DNA of 27,032 nt from an uncultured Bacteroidales bacterium (GCA_946407715.1 CAMJPH010000026.1:1-27032); one strand, 5' to 3'; positions 7,567 through 15,904 are shown, counted from the stretch's first letter. The notes: generated by a model not told the origin, from the letters alone. Translations and numbers: made by a program.

Positions 7567-8187
7567 TCATTCATGATTTTGCATTGAAATTCTTAATTCC
7601 TCAACACCCATCTCCATCCTGCTGAACGCGAACAGCTTCTTTCCCAAGTCTTTGAGGGACGCGCCGAGGTGATAGACGGTGTCGTCGATGATGAGGAAGC
7701 GGTCGTGGTAGCGGTCACACTCCCGAATCGCAATGGGCGGATACTGCCGGTTATGCCGTTCGAGGTCGAGCTTCAGCGTTTCTGTGACATGTCTCGTGAC
7801 AATCTCCGCTGATACGCCCTCTTTCCGTTTCGCCAGCATTAGGAGTACCGAATCATCCACGTAGTTGTCGATGAGAACGATGCGTTTGCGTGCCGACCGG
7901 ATCAGGTCCGCAGCGAAGGCGTACGCGTCGAAGATCTGGCCGTCATAGAAGATGCCCTCTAACGGCGGCAGGGCAGTGCGCACGAAGAATCCGAACTACC
8001 GAGATTTCCTCGGTAGTTGCGTTTTTCTCAACTTCCCTTTCTGAATAGATGTTCTTCAAATGAAGACCAATATTATCTTGGGAACAACCGAACAGCACTG
8101 CCATCTGTGCCTGCGTGAGCCACACCATGTCCTCCTCCATCCGCACCTCCAGCCGGATGCTGTTGTCGGGCTGGTGAAGGATTTCAT
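7567..8187 (-). pseudogene. broken RhuM/ORF6N-type chimera
   Basis: Two minus-strand pieces of different frames form one decayed gene. The upstream piece (about 8187-7980) encodes a RhuM-type N-terminus: NEILHQPDNSIRLEVR, then MVWLTQAQMAVLFGCSQDNI and ATTEEISVVR. It has lost its start codon; the codon before KNEIL is TAT and a stop lies just upstream. The downstream piece (7983-7567) matches the C-terminal part of Bacteroidota ORF6N-domain proteins: LEGIFYDGQIFDAYAF, RIVLIDNYVDDSVL, HDRFLIIDDTVYHLGASLKD, LFAFSRMEM. The switch is at about 7985-7995, where the frame changes by one and the middle of both proteins is missing. RhuM and ORF6N proteins are linked to mobile and phage DNA. Family calls rest on recalled motifs. 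Confidence 0.7.
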
Positions 8188-8189
8188 TC

Positions 8190-9272
8190 TTATATAGACA
8201 TTAATTTTTTCATTTCGTCTTCATCGGGGAGCAGTTCCATCAGTTTCTTCTGTCCTGCTTGGTATGTGGCGACACCCATAGGACGCTGGTAATCCTGAAG
8301 AACATACTCAACAAATGTTTTGTCGGCATCTTTGCAAAGGATAATGCCAACAGGAGGGTTTTCACCCTTAAGCTTTTCGTCGTCATCCAAAACATGAAGG
8401 TAATGAGATAGTTGTCCTAGATAAGCAGGCTTGAAAGTCCCTTTTTTCAGTTCCACCACAACCAGTGAACGCAGAATCCTGTTGAAGAATAGCAGATCCA
8501 CCCAATGGTCGTGCCCCAACTTTTCGTAATGAACTTGACATCCAATGTATGCAAAACCTTTTCCAAAAGTCATGATAAAGTTTCTCATGTTATGGACGAT
8601 CTCGTTTTCAAGAACTCGCTCATCAATGTCCTCTTCTCTCTGACCCAATTGCTCTGTATTGATAAAATCCAGTAAGTAGGAATCTTTGAACATCTGAATG
8701 GCACGGAAGGCCTGTTTGTGGTTTGGGATGGTGTTGACGAAATTGTTAGGCATTTTGCCCTGGTTATGGTAAGCGTCTTCTGCTATCCTACGTCCCAAAG
8801 CCTCATGACTCAGCTGTAAATCAGCACAGAGCTGAATATAGAATATGCGTTCTTCTAGGATTTTTGTCTTTGACAGGATCATGACGTGATGAGAAAAGCC
8901 AATGTTGAAAAACGCTGCAATAGGAATGCCCGCCAAGACGGTTGGTAAGAGAGCTCTTTCGTTTTCTCCTAATTTGGCAGACGCGTCTGCCAAATTTGTG
9001 TCAAGCATTTGCCACTGTTCGTAGAACATTCTCATATTCCGCAAATTACGTGCGGAGAATCCCCTCAATCCTGGCATTTCGGCCGACAATTGACGGCTAA
9101 TGGTCTCAATGGCATCTTTTCCCCAAAATCCCGAACGGGAATTCTGAGAAATGTATCGACCTATTCCATAATACAAGGCCAACTGTTCTTGGTTCACGCC
9201 CGCCAATGCTTTGGCCTGGCTCTGCAAAATGGCTGTCTTGATTTGCCTGACGGCATCGCTGTACTGATTCAT
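8190..9272 (-). CDS. DUF1016 (YhcG-family) PD-(D/E)XK nuclease
   Basis: The 360-aa protein has the two-part YhcG/DUF1016 plan. An N-terminal helical domain contains NQEQLALYYGIGRYIS and GFSARNLRNMRMFYEQW. A C-terminal PD-(D/E)XK nuclease fold has HWVDLLFF (Asp259) and VVVELKKGTF (Glu274, Lys276), followed by YLGQLSHYLHVLDDD and PPVGIILCKDAD. Catalytic residues look intact. The length is typical. The family occurs on mobile islands and near restriction genes, and its cellular role is not well established. The gene has the best promoter in the window (boxes at 9314-9321 and 9342-9344). Its stop overlaps the upstream edge of the RhuM/ORF6N remnant. Confidence 0.88.
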   Translation of the reverse strand: MNQYSDAVRQIKTAILQSQAKALAGVNQEQLALYYGIGRYISQNSRSGFWGKDAIETISRQLSAEMPGLRGFSARNLRNMRMFYEQWQMLDTNLADASAKLGENERALLPTVLAGIPIAAFFNIGFSHHVMILSKTKILEERIFYIQLCADLQLSHEALGRRIAEDAYHNQGKMPNNFVNTIPNHKQAFRAIQMFKDSYLLDFINTEQLGQREEDIDERVLENEIVHNMRNFIMTFGKGFAYIGCQVHYEKLGHDHWVDLLFFNRILRSLVVVELKKGTFKPAYLGQLSHYLHVLDDDEKLKGENPPVGIILCKDADKTFVEYVLQDYQRPMGVATYQAGQKKLMELLPDEDEMKKLMSI

Positions 9273-9313
9273 GTTTGTTCTTTTTCGTTTTTAAGGTTAT
9301 TGATTTCCGCCTG

Positions 9314-9344
9314 CAAAGATACAACAAAAACCGCTGTTTGTCAA
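9314..9344 (-). promoter_or_regulatory. Bacteroidota promoter (-33 TTG and -7 box) of the DUF1016 gene
   Basis: On the minus strand TATCTTTG (9314-9321) matches TAnnTTTG. A TTG (9342-9344) stands 20 bp upstream, the expected spacing for the -33 element. The ATG of DUF1016 is about 42 bp downstream. Confidence 0.7.
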
Positions 9345-9804
9345 GGGTTTTGCGTGATTTTTATTGCTGTTGAAAACCAGAAAGTTGTAATTTTTATTTA
9401 CAATTTGTTTTGTTGATTGTTAAAATTCAGGTTCGGGATTTCGCTGATTTTTGACCTTTGCGAGTCTGAGGTTCCGTTCAGCCGAGGCCTGATTCCATGT
9501 ATTGAAGCTCCGAAGCCATCTTCCGTTAAAAACAAGTGATTTTTTCAATTAAGAATGCTGGGGGGAAACGGGATTGGTGTCGGTTAACTTGATAAAGTCC
9601 GGTCCCCCGTTTTGTACATTGTACATTGTTCATTGTACATTGATCAGTTTCCGGTAGGGGAGGGTGGCCAAACGGAATGGTGCATTTGCTGTTCGTTTCT
9701 GCTTGTGCTTGCGGGTGGCACGGTTGGTCGGTTGTCCTTGCTCTTGCGGGTTGTGCGGGTTGCGATGCGCACTGCTCTGGCGGGTAGCTCATATCGCTCA
9801 TATC
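9345..9804. other. 460-bp gene-free gap with tandem repeats
   Basis: No convincing gene lies here. The one longer frame (minus, 9526-9801) encodes a Pro/Gln/Thr/Cys-rich low-complexity peptide with no recognisable domain, and it runs through the repeats. The gap holds a 7-mer tandem array (GTACATT type, 9614-9642), direct repeats of a GCGGGTTG type near 9735-9765 and a CTCATATC duplication at about 9787-9803. No clear terminator for the AAA/DUF4143 gene was found. Confidence 0.55.
9614..9642. repeat. 7-bp tandem repeat (GTACATT type)
   Basis: Four imperfect copies of GTACATT/GTTCATT stand head to tail. A closely related array occurs 16 kb away at about 25721-25757, so the unit is reused in this genome. 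Confidence 0.8.
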
Positions 9805-11082
9805 TTAACGTTTCAGTAGCCAATCGGTGACCGGCACACAGCGCACAGTATATTCTCCCTCTTGAATATCACGCTGTTCTCCTTGCATCATGACGAGGGT
9901 GAGATTTCGGCACCGTGTAGCGGCGGCACCTTTCAGAAGGCCGCCGATTTCACGGTTGTAAAGTTTTGTTGTCGGATTGCTGAAATCGTAGGTCGCTTGC
10001 ACCAATTCCGTTACGTGTCCTTGATCCACAACGGCGAAATCCACCTCATAACTGCGGTTCTCTCGCAGATAAAACAGTTCTTGCGTGGCGTATTCCATGC
10101 GACGGAGCAGCTCCACGCACACCACATTCTCCAAACGCCACCCCCAGCTGTCGGTTTGGAGGACATCGGAGTGATCCGTGACGAATGCCGTATCGATGGC
10201 ATAGACCTTACGGTGGTTCTGCCGCTCAATGCTCTTGAACGAATAGCGCGGAACCAGACGCACAAGGTAGGATTTTTCGATATAGTTGACGTAATTCTTG
10301 GCCGTGTGAATTGATTTCAATCGGTAAGTCTCTTGAATATCCTGATAGTTCACCTCTTGGCAAAAACGGTCGAGGAGTCCGTTGGCGATTTGCTGCAACG
10401 TCTTCTTATAACGAATCTTATACCTCTTGCAGATATCCTTGTTGATGATGGCATCAAGCAGGGAGCGAACATATTTGCTTTGATTCCTCATGTTAAAGGT
10501 TTCGGGCAGTCCCCCCGACATCAGATAGTTGTCGAGAGCATGTTGCCGCAAGCCCTCCGCCTTGGTGGTCAGCCCTTGGGTATCAACATTTTTCGCCACA
10601 CAATAGTCTTCGTATGAGAAAGGGAAGAGGTGAATTTCGTTGTAACGTCCGGTAATATGCGTACTCAAGTCGTCGCTCAGCAGATTGGCGTTACTTCCGG
10701 TCAGAATCAAATGTAACTTCTGCCGTAACAGTCGGTTGACGAACAACGGCCATTGGTCGATATTCTGCACCTCATCGAGGAAAAGATAGTCGAACTCTCC
10801 ATAGATCCGATAAAGGTTCTCCATCAGGAGGTTCATCTCGGTAGCTTTCAGGGAAGCCAACACGGCGTCATCGAAGTTGGCGTAGGCAAAAGACACGCCG
10901 CTCTCTTTAAGCACTTTCTGGCATAAGGTGGACTTTCCGCAACGCCGTACCCCGATAACGATTTGTGCCACAGGGCTGTCCAGTTCCAATTGTGACTCTT
11001 CCCTCCGGGTGACAAACTGGCTGTAATCGGTGCTTTCCAGTTCCTCACGTTGGTCGCGCAACACTCTTTCCAATTCATTCAT
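9805..11082 (-). CDS. AAA ATPase with DUF4143 domain
   Basis: The 425-aa protein is an AAA_14/DUF4143 ATPase of a type abundant in Bacteroidota. Walker A is IGVRRCGKST (Lys50). Walker B is YLFLDEVQN (Asp103, Glu104). A sensor stretch ILTGSNA sits near 126-132 and the arginine-rich HITGRYNEIHLFPFSYEDY block follows. The C-terminal DUF4143 part (about 215-425) contains SYEVDFAVVDQGHVTELVQ, a degenerate PD-(D/E)XK-like core. The function of the family is not firmly established; links to toxin-antitoxin or mobile elements have been suggested. It is monocistronic here, with a -7 box at 11106-11113 and paired 15-bp repeats behind it. Confidence 0.88.
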   Translation of the reverse strand: MNELERVLRDQREELESTDYSQFVTRREESQLELDSPVAQIVIGVRRCGKSTLCQKVLKESGVSFAYANFDDAVLASLKATEMNLLMENLYRIYGEFDYLFLDEVQNIDQWPLFVNRLLRQKLHLILTGSNANLLSDDLSTHITGRYNEIHLFPFSYEDYCVAKNVDTQGLTTKAEGLRQHALDNYLMSGGLPETFNMRNQSKYVRSLLDAIINKDICKRYKIRYKKTLQQIANGLLDRFCQEVNYQDIQETYRLKSIHTAKNYVNYIEKSYLVRLVPRYSFKSIERQNHRKVYAIDTAFVTDHSDVLQTDSWGWRLENVVCVELLRRMEYATQELFYLRENRSYEVDFAVVDQGHVTELVQATYDFSNPTTKLYNREIGGLLKGAAATRCRNLTLVMMQGEQRDIQEGEYTVRCVPVTDWLLKR

Positions 11083-11105
11083 TTCCGCAATATTTTAATT
11101 CGCCG

Positions 11106-11113
11106 CAAAAATA
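11106..11113 (-). promoter_or_regulatory. Bacteroidota -7 box for the AAA/DUF4143 gene
   Basis: The minus strand reads TATTTTTG, an exact TAnnTTTG match, 23 bp upstream of the ATG at 11080-11082. A TTG lies 18 bp further upstream (11132-11134), slightly closer than usual. Confidence 0.6.
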
Positions 11114-11142
11114 CACTTTTTCAATGAATTACAATTCCAAAG

Positions 11143-11190
11143 TGCACTAAACGGTAAATTTTTAATTTTGTAAACTGCACTAAACGGTAA
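11143..11190 (-). promoter_or_regulatory. paired 15-bp direct repeat, probable operator
   Basis: TGCACTAAACGGTAA occurs perfectly at 11143-11157 and again at 11176-11190, 33 bp apart, about three helical turns. Both copies sit just upstream of the AAA/DUF4143 promoter. Same-face spacing suggests a site for a dimeric or cooperative DNA-binding protein. Which protein binds is unknown. Confidence 0.55.
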
Positions 11191-11214
11191 GAATTTGAGG
11201 GGATGGATTGCAAT

Positions 11215-11732
11215 AAATGTGCACAAGCGATTGTGGTACCATCATGGAGAGAGAAATCAACTGGCAGGAGGGTCTTCCCGTCTCTATAGGCGAGTGTCAA
11301 CATCTTAAAGTCAAGTGTCATGTTGTGCGTGACGTGGGAGAAAACCTTGCCAATCAGTTCCATACGACGCCCGGTCTTGGGCAGGTCGGGGCCGAGGCCT
11401 CGCCACGGCTTTCCAGCAACTTCCTCAGCCGCCCGAACACCTTATATCCAACCGTCTTCCTTCCTATGCCACTGCTGTTGAGCAGCCAATAGAACTGGTC
11501 TTTGCCCGCCTTAAGCTGTTGTGCAAGTCTGCTGTCGGGAAAATTGTACGGACTCGAAACCTTGAAAAGGGGAAAAAGTAGCAGAAAAAGCAGTTCTTCT
11601 GCGGTTTTATTCGCAGCGTTGCACGCACTGGTCAGACCCAGTCCGCAGTCCGTCGCTTTTGTTGTCTTTATGATATCATAGATGACCTTCTTAGCCTCTT
11701 TTGTCTTTTTTTGAAAAGACTTCCGACTTCAT
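11215..11732 (-). pseudogene. decayed N-terminal part of an IS4-like DDE transposase
   Basis: On the minus strand an ATG at 11730-11732 begins MKSEVFSKK. A run of seven A's then shifts the frame by one. The reading continues as TKEAKKVIYDIIKTTKATD, AEELLFLLLFPLFKV and AGKDQFYWLLNSSGI. After further damage, the frame at 11121-11363 gives LPKTGRRMELIGKVFSHV and KMLTLAYRDGKTLLPVDFSL, a pattern typical of IS4-like DDE transposases around the first catalytic Asp. Homology stops near 11215, so the C-terminal two thirds and one IS end are gone. I see no terminal inverted repeats. It marks the left edge of the defence island. The family call rests on recalled motifs. Confidence 0.6.
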
Positions 11733-11744
11733 CAGTTTTTATTG

Positions 11745-11752
11745 TATTTTTG
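11745..11752 (+). promoter_or_regulatory. -7 box facing the methyltransferase region
   Basis: TATTTTTG matches TAnnTTTG on the plus strand, just outside the transposase remnant and pointing towards the Type III remnant and the 1025-aa methyltransferase. It is about 400 bp upstream of that start codon, so it may be an IS-edge promoter or a relic. Confidence 0.35.
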
Positions 11753-11953
11753 CAGCGTGGCATATTGATTGGCTTTTTGTATTTAAGCATTACAAAAACA
11801 CTGAATTTCAGTTAATTATGCAAGTCCTTATGCCGGTTTTTTAATTTATTTTGCTCATTCCCTGCTCGCTGGGTGAGCTTGAGAATCTTAAATAAAAAAT
11901 GAAAAGAGGCATATTGTACTTTGATAATTAATAGTGATAAGAACGTTTACTAA

Positions 11954-12139
11954 GACATCAATGGTACGGAATTGATATTGATGCTTGAAGCAGCCACCCA
12001 AGAAGTGGTGGATGCGGTTTTTGTCGAGCATCCGCATATATTGATTGCTTTAGACAACCTGTTTAAAGGCAACGACCAATTGAAAACCAGCACTGCCCTG
12101 CAAATGCGCGATGTCGGAGTGGAATTTAGGACGATATAA
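11954..12139 (+). pseudogene. C-terminal remnant of a Type III DNA methyltransferase (Mod)
   Basis: An open stretch starting after the in-frame stop at 11951-11953 encodes DINGTELILMLEAATQEVVD and continues through ALDNLFKGNDQLKT and ALQMRDVGVEFRTI before a TAA at 12137-12139. The LDxxFxxNDQLKT pattern near the end, followed by a short basic C-terminus, fits the tail of Type III Mod (beta-class N6-adenine) methyltransferases. An ATG at 11981 would give a 52-aa peptide, but no N-terminus or catalytic motif exists upstream. It is best read as the scar of a replaced restriction system. Its stop overlaps the start of the Shine-Dalgarno region of the next gene. The family call rests on recalled motifs. 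Confidence 0.55.
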
Positions 12140-12150
12140 AAGGAGTTTTT

Positions 12151-15100
12151 ATGAACTTACAAGAAATATATAGCAGGTTACAATTAACGGACGATTGCCT
12201 TATAAGAATGTCCGATACTAAGTGGCGAAGCAAGGTGTCGCTTCCAAGTCGCATTTACCGTTTGTTGGAAAAAAACGACTTGCTCAAGACTTTGGATGCA
12301 TTCTTCTGTTTCGACAACAAACCGCTTATCCTATTTTTCAATCTTGGAGATGAAAATAAGAAAAAAGAGCTTCATAAAGCCATTTGGAATTTCAATGAAT
12401 CACCAATTGCTATTATTGTCGAAAACAATGCTGTTGAGATTTTCAATGGTTTTTCAATTGATGAAAACACAAAACTGCTGAAATCTTTAGGCACAGCCGA
12501 CACACTGAATGATTTTACCTATTTTGAGCTTGTTACAGGAAAGACTTGGGAGAAGTATCAAGATGAATTAAGTCATAAAAATAGGGTTGATAATAAATTA
12601 TTGGAGAACATTGAGGCAGCGCAAGGTTTGATGATGAATCTTGGACTATCTCAGACTGTGGTTAATGCCTTAATCGGAAAAATTATCTTCTATCGCTATT
12701 TGATAGACCGTAAAGTAAGACTAAATTATCAGGGTAAGGAGAGATGGGATAATAGAGACTTGTGTGAATGCTTGGCTGACAAAGATAGTTTTTTTGCCTT
12801 TGTCCGTCATTTGGAGAACAAGGAAACGGGATTTAATGGTGACATGTTCAGAATCACTCCTGAGGATTATCAACATATTAGTCAAGATACACTAAATGTG
12901 CTTATTAGGCTATTAGAGAGTGAAGACCTTCCAGCAGGCCAGCGTTCTTTGTTCGACATATATGATTTCTCTATTCTTCCGATAGAGTTCATAAGTAATA
13001 TGTATGAAAAGTTTATCGGAGTTGACAAACAGAACAAAGAAAGTGCATATTATACACCGACTTTCTTGGTTGATTACGTTGTCGCTGAAACAGTTGAAAA
13101 ACATTTGAGTGCCAACGACAACTATAACTGTCGGATATTAGACCCTTCTTGTGGGTCAGGCATTTTCTTGGTTGAGTCTTTGCGAAGAATCATAGAAAAA
13201 TATGTAAAGGTCAAGAAGATCAAGAATACAAACAGTGAATCGTTCAGGGAAGGACTTAAGAAGCTGGTTTGCGATAATATCTTTGGCATAGACAAAGACT
13301 ATGACGCTATTCAGGTGGCAATATTCTCCATTTACCTAACCATGCTTGATTATCAAGAACCTGCGGACATCGAAAAGTTCAAGTTCCCAAATTTGTACGG
13401 AACTAATCTGATCTGTAGCGACACTTTTGATGTTGAAAACATGGAATTAAAGGAACTGGAGGAAAAGCAATTGCAATTTGATTATATTATTGGAAATCCG
13501 CCTTGGAAAGGTTCTGGCGGTGACCAGCAAGCAAAGACCTATCTCAGCAGCAGAAGGAAAAAAGAACATAGAGAAACAAATGCCATCGGAGTAAACAACA
13601 ATGAATTAGCAGAGTATTTTGTGTTCAGAGTGAGCGATTTTTGTTCTGCAAACACAGAAGTGGCTTTGATAATTCATAGCACATCTTTATATAATTCGAA
13701 AGATGGAGTAAGCGTTTTCCGTAAGTATTTGCTTGATCAATTTTATATTAAAGGTGTAACAGAATTAGCTTGTGTTAGGAAAGAGGTTTTTGATAAATCT
13801 AACGATAAAGCAATAGCACCAGCTTGCGTATTGTTTTACAAATACGCAAACGGCAGAAATACGGATTCTAATATTATTACACATATTTCCATAAAGCCAA
13901 GCCGTTTCTTTTCTTTGTTCAAAGTTTTCTCAATTTCTAGAAACGACATTCAAAAAGTGCAACAAAATCGTTTAAAGGAAAACGATTGGTTGTGGAAAGT
14001 TCTAGTGTATGGGTCATATTTGGATTTTATTTTGATTTCAAGATTAATAAAGAAGGTTACGGTTGGATCGGTAATTAAAGATAGCAATCGGTTCATTCAT
14101 GCTACTGGCGTAGAATTCAGTGAAAATGATGTAAAATATGATTCTTCATCGTGGACAGGTAGGTGTTTTATTAATACACGTGCAGTAAATTGTTTTTTCT
14201 TGGATCCCGATAAGATAGGGACTTCCCATGTACAGAAACTGAGGAGGAACAGAAGTACCCAGCAAGATATTTTCTTGGCACCGATGCTTCTTGTCAGGCA
14301 TGGCTTGGATGTTGATAAACTAATAGCCAGATCTGTAATATCAAATAAAGATGCTGTTTTTAAGAAATCACTGTTGTCTATCAAGGCATACAAACCTGAA
14401 GATATTAATGTATTGAAAAGCATATCATGTTCCTATGCCTCTGAAATCTTCTCTTATTTGTCAATCCTTACCTTTTCTTCAGTAGGTATTGAAAGAGAAA
14501 ATGCCAAAACGCAAGAGTTACTCGGCACTCCTTATGTTGAGGTTGACAATCGGTTTTACGATGAAATAGAATTTTTAAACACTCTTCTTTATCAAGAGAA
14601 CAAGAAAACTTTGGTGGATGAGATTAAAACAAGCAAAATAATAGCGGAAATTGAAGAAAAAGAAGATAATCTTAATAAAGCTATAAAAGTAGCATTAGGA
14701 TTAAGCGATGATGAATTGGATCTTGTTGATTACGCATTAAATGTAAATCGTCATGTTGTTCGAATTAATAGTACCAATACTATTTCTAAAAGAATCGAAT
14801 TATTACGTAATTGCCCTGCTTTTATGGTAATCAAAAAAGAAGATAAGCAGTTGTTTGATTATGCCCAAGTATATATCAATAGATATTCTAATAGTTTCAA
14901 TAGAAACGGCAAACGTTTTATGGTAGATATTCATTATTCTGAACAAATGATTGGTATGTTTTTCAGAGTGATTGATGAAAAAGATTTTACCAAAGAAATA
15001 CTTGTTTCCCAAACTGACGACAATTTGTTAGCTTTGGCAACTAAACTATCGTCTCAACGAATAACAGACCATTTGTTTGTTCAAAAAGATGTTCGCGGTT

Positions 15101-15228
15101 TTGAGAAAGAGTTTTTCTACGTTTTCAAGCCGAATGAAAAGCGGTTGTGGCACAAGGCTATCGCCCAACTGGATGTGAATGAGTTTTCGGATGCTATGTT
15201 AAGAGCGGGAGGGGATAGAAATGAATAA
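12151..15228 (+). CDS. N6-adenine DNA methyltransferase of a restriction pair
   Basis: This 1025-aa protein is an N6-adenine methyltransferase (gamma-type order). The SAM motif LDPSCGSG is at about 330-337, preceded by the helical lead-in ESAYYTPTFLVDYVV. The catalytic IIGNPPWKG is at 446-454. The region after 560 is a probable target-recognition domain (LKENDWLWKVLVYGSYLDF). The N-terminal 130 residues resemble the HsdR_N-like nuclease fold of Type IIG enzymes (FFCFDNKPLILFFN, IAIIVENNAVEIFNGF). The expected E-x-K is absent, so that domain is probably inactive. A strong Shine-Dalgarno AGGAG at 12141-12145 fixes the start and is unusual for this phylum. The gene is AT-rich (a 60-bp sample at 14701-14760 has 19 G+C) and overlaps the nuclease gene by 8 bp. 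Confidence 0.85.
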   Translation: MNLQEIYSRLQLTDDCLIRMSDTKWRSKVSLPSRIYRLLEKNDLLKTLDAFFCFDNKPLILFFNLGDENKKKELHKAIWNFNESPIAIIVENNAVEIFNGFSIDENTKLLKSLGTADTLNDFTYFELVTGKTWEKYQDELSHKNRVDNKLLENIEAAQGLMMNLGLSQTVVNALIGKIIFYRYLIDRKVRLNYQGKERWDNRDLCECLADKDSFFAFVRHLENKETGFNGDMFRITPEDYQHISQDTLNVLIRLLESEDLPAGQRSLFDIYDFSILPIEFISNMYEKFIGVDKQNKESAYYTPTFLVDYVVAETVEKHLSANDNYNCRILDPSCGSGIFLVESLRRIIEKYVKVKKIKNTNSESFREGLKKLVCDNIFGIDKDYDAIQVAIFSIYLTMLDYQEPADIEKFKFPNLYGTNLICSDTFDVENMELKELEEKQLQFDYIIGNPPWKGSGGDQQAKTYLSSRRKKEHRETNAIGVNNNELAEYFVFRVSDFCSANTEVALIIHSTSLYNSKDGVSVFRKYLLDQFYIKGVTELACVRKEVFDKSNDKAIAPACVLFYKYANGRNTDSNIITHISIKPSRFFSLFKVFSISRNDIQKVQQNRLKENDWLWKVLVYGSYLDFILISRLIKKVTVGSVIKDSNRFIHATGVEFSENDVKYDSSSWTGRCFINTRAVNCFFLDPDKIGTSHVQKLRRNRSTQQDIFLAPMLLVRHGLDVDKLIARSVISNKDAVFKKSLLSIKAYKPEDINVLKSISCSYASEIFSYLSILTFSSVGIERENAKTQELLGTPYVEVDNRFYDEIEFLNTLLYQENKKTLVDEIKTSKIIAEIEEKEDNLNKAIKVALGLSDDELDLVDYALNVNRHVVRINSTNTISKRIELLRNCPAFMVIKKEDKQLFDYAQVYINRYSNSFNRNGKRFMVDIHYSEQMIGMFFRVIDEKDFTKEILVSQTDDNLLALATKLSSQRITDHLFVQKDVRGFEKEFFYVFKPNEKRLWHKAIAQLDVNEFSDAMLRAGGDRNE

Positions 15229-15904
15229 CATACCTGATGCATCTAATTTCGTTGGCACGCAAACATTTAGTAATAGCGAGTTTGAATCCTTGCTGGTTTG
15301 TTGTGTTAGTATCTATAATGAATTCGTTGGCACTAACTTAAGATGTGCTGGTAGGGAAGAAAAAATCAGAGACATTTTCTTTGATAAGTTAAATAATGAT
15401 GTTTATAGAGATAATCACCCAACTCTTCAAAATTATCATTTTGAAAAAGAACCGCAAGAAAACACAGGTTCGCTTGATATAAAAGCGAAAACGTTGAATC
15501 CATATATGAGTACTAAAGCTTTTTTTTGCATTGAGTGTAAAAGGCTGGGAATTGGCAAAGATGGGCATGCAACGGAATTAAATATTGAATATGTGAAGAA
15601 TGGTATTTGTCGTTTTGTAAGCGATTATTATTCTTCTTATTTTGGATGCAATGCCATGTTTGGCTTTTTTGTAAATAAGGTATGTGTTCAGACTGAAATA
15701 ATAGACAGTATCAATTCAAAATTGAATACTGATTATACAAATACTCAAGGACGCAAAGTGAATGCTAGAGGGAAAACAGGTTTGCATTATGTTGATTTTG
15801 CGAACGGATATAGGCATTCATACATATCCACTCACACTCATGTTTCGGGCAAAGAATTGGTTTTGTATCATCTATTGTTTGATTTTTCCAATAATATAAT
15901 ATGA
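15221..15904 (+). CDS. PD-(D/E)XK restriction-like nuclease partner
   Basis: This 227-aa protein overlaps the upstream methyltransferase by ATGAATAA, with a purine-rich GGGAGGGG just before, so translation is probably coupled. I do not recognise a named family. A PD-(D/E)XK active site is visible: SLDIKAK (Asp86) and, after one strand, FFCIECKRLG (Glu105, Lys107). A helix at about 43-58 (GREEKIRDIFFDKLNND) could supply an additional acidic residue. The active site is followed by an alpha-beta C-terminal half. With its partner it would make a two-gene restriction-modification unit. It shares the low G+C of the methyltransferase. A T8 run at 15520-15527 lies just before the catalytic ECK codons. 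Confidence 0.75.
   Translation: MNNIPDASNFVGTQTFSNSEFESLLVCCVSIYNEFVGTNLRCAGREEKIRDIFFDKLNNDVYRDNHPTLQNYHFEKEPQENTGSLDIKAKTLNPYMSTKAFFCIECKRLGIGKDGHATELNIEYVKNGICRFVSDYYSSYFGCNAMFGFFVNKVCVQTEIIDSINSKLNTDYTNTQGRKVNARGKTGLHYVDFANGYRHSYISTHTHVSGKELVLYHLLFDFSNNII

Noticed and set aside
9526..9801. Minus-strand 91-codon frame in the 9.5-9.8 kb gap
   Set aside because: Low-complexity Pro/Gln/Cys-rich sequence that runs through tandem repeats; no domain or promoter.
11217..11492. Plus-strand 91-codon frame near 11.3 kb
   Set aside because: It is antisense to the transposase remnant, whose minus-strand reading shows real motifs.
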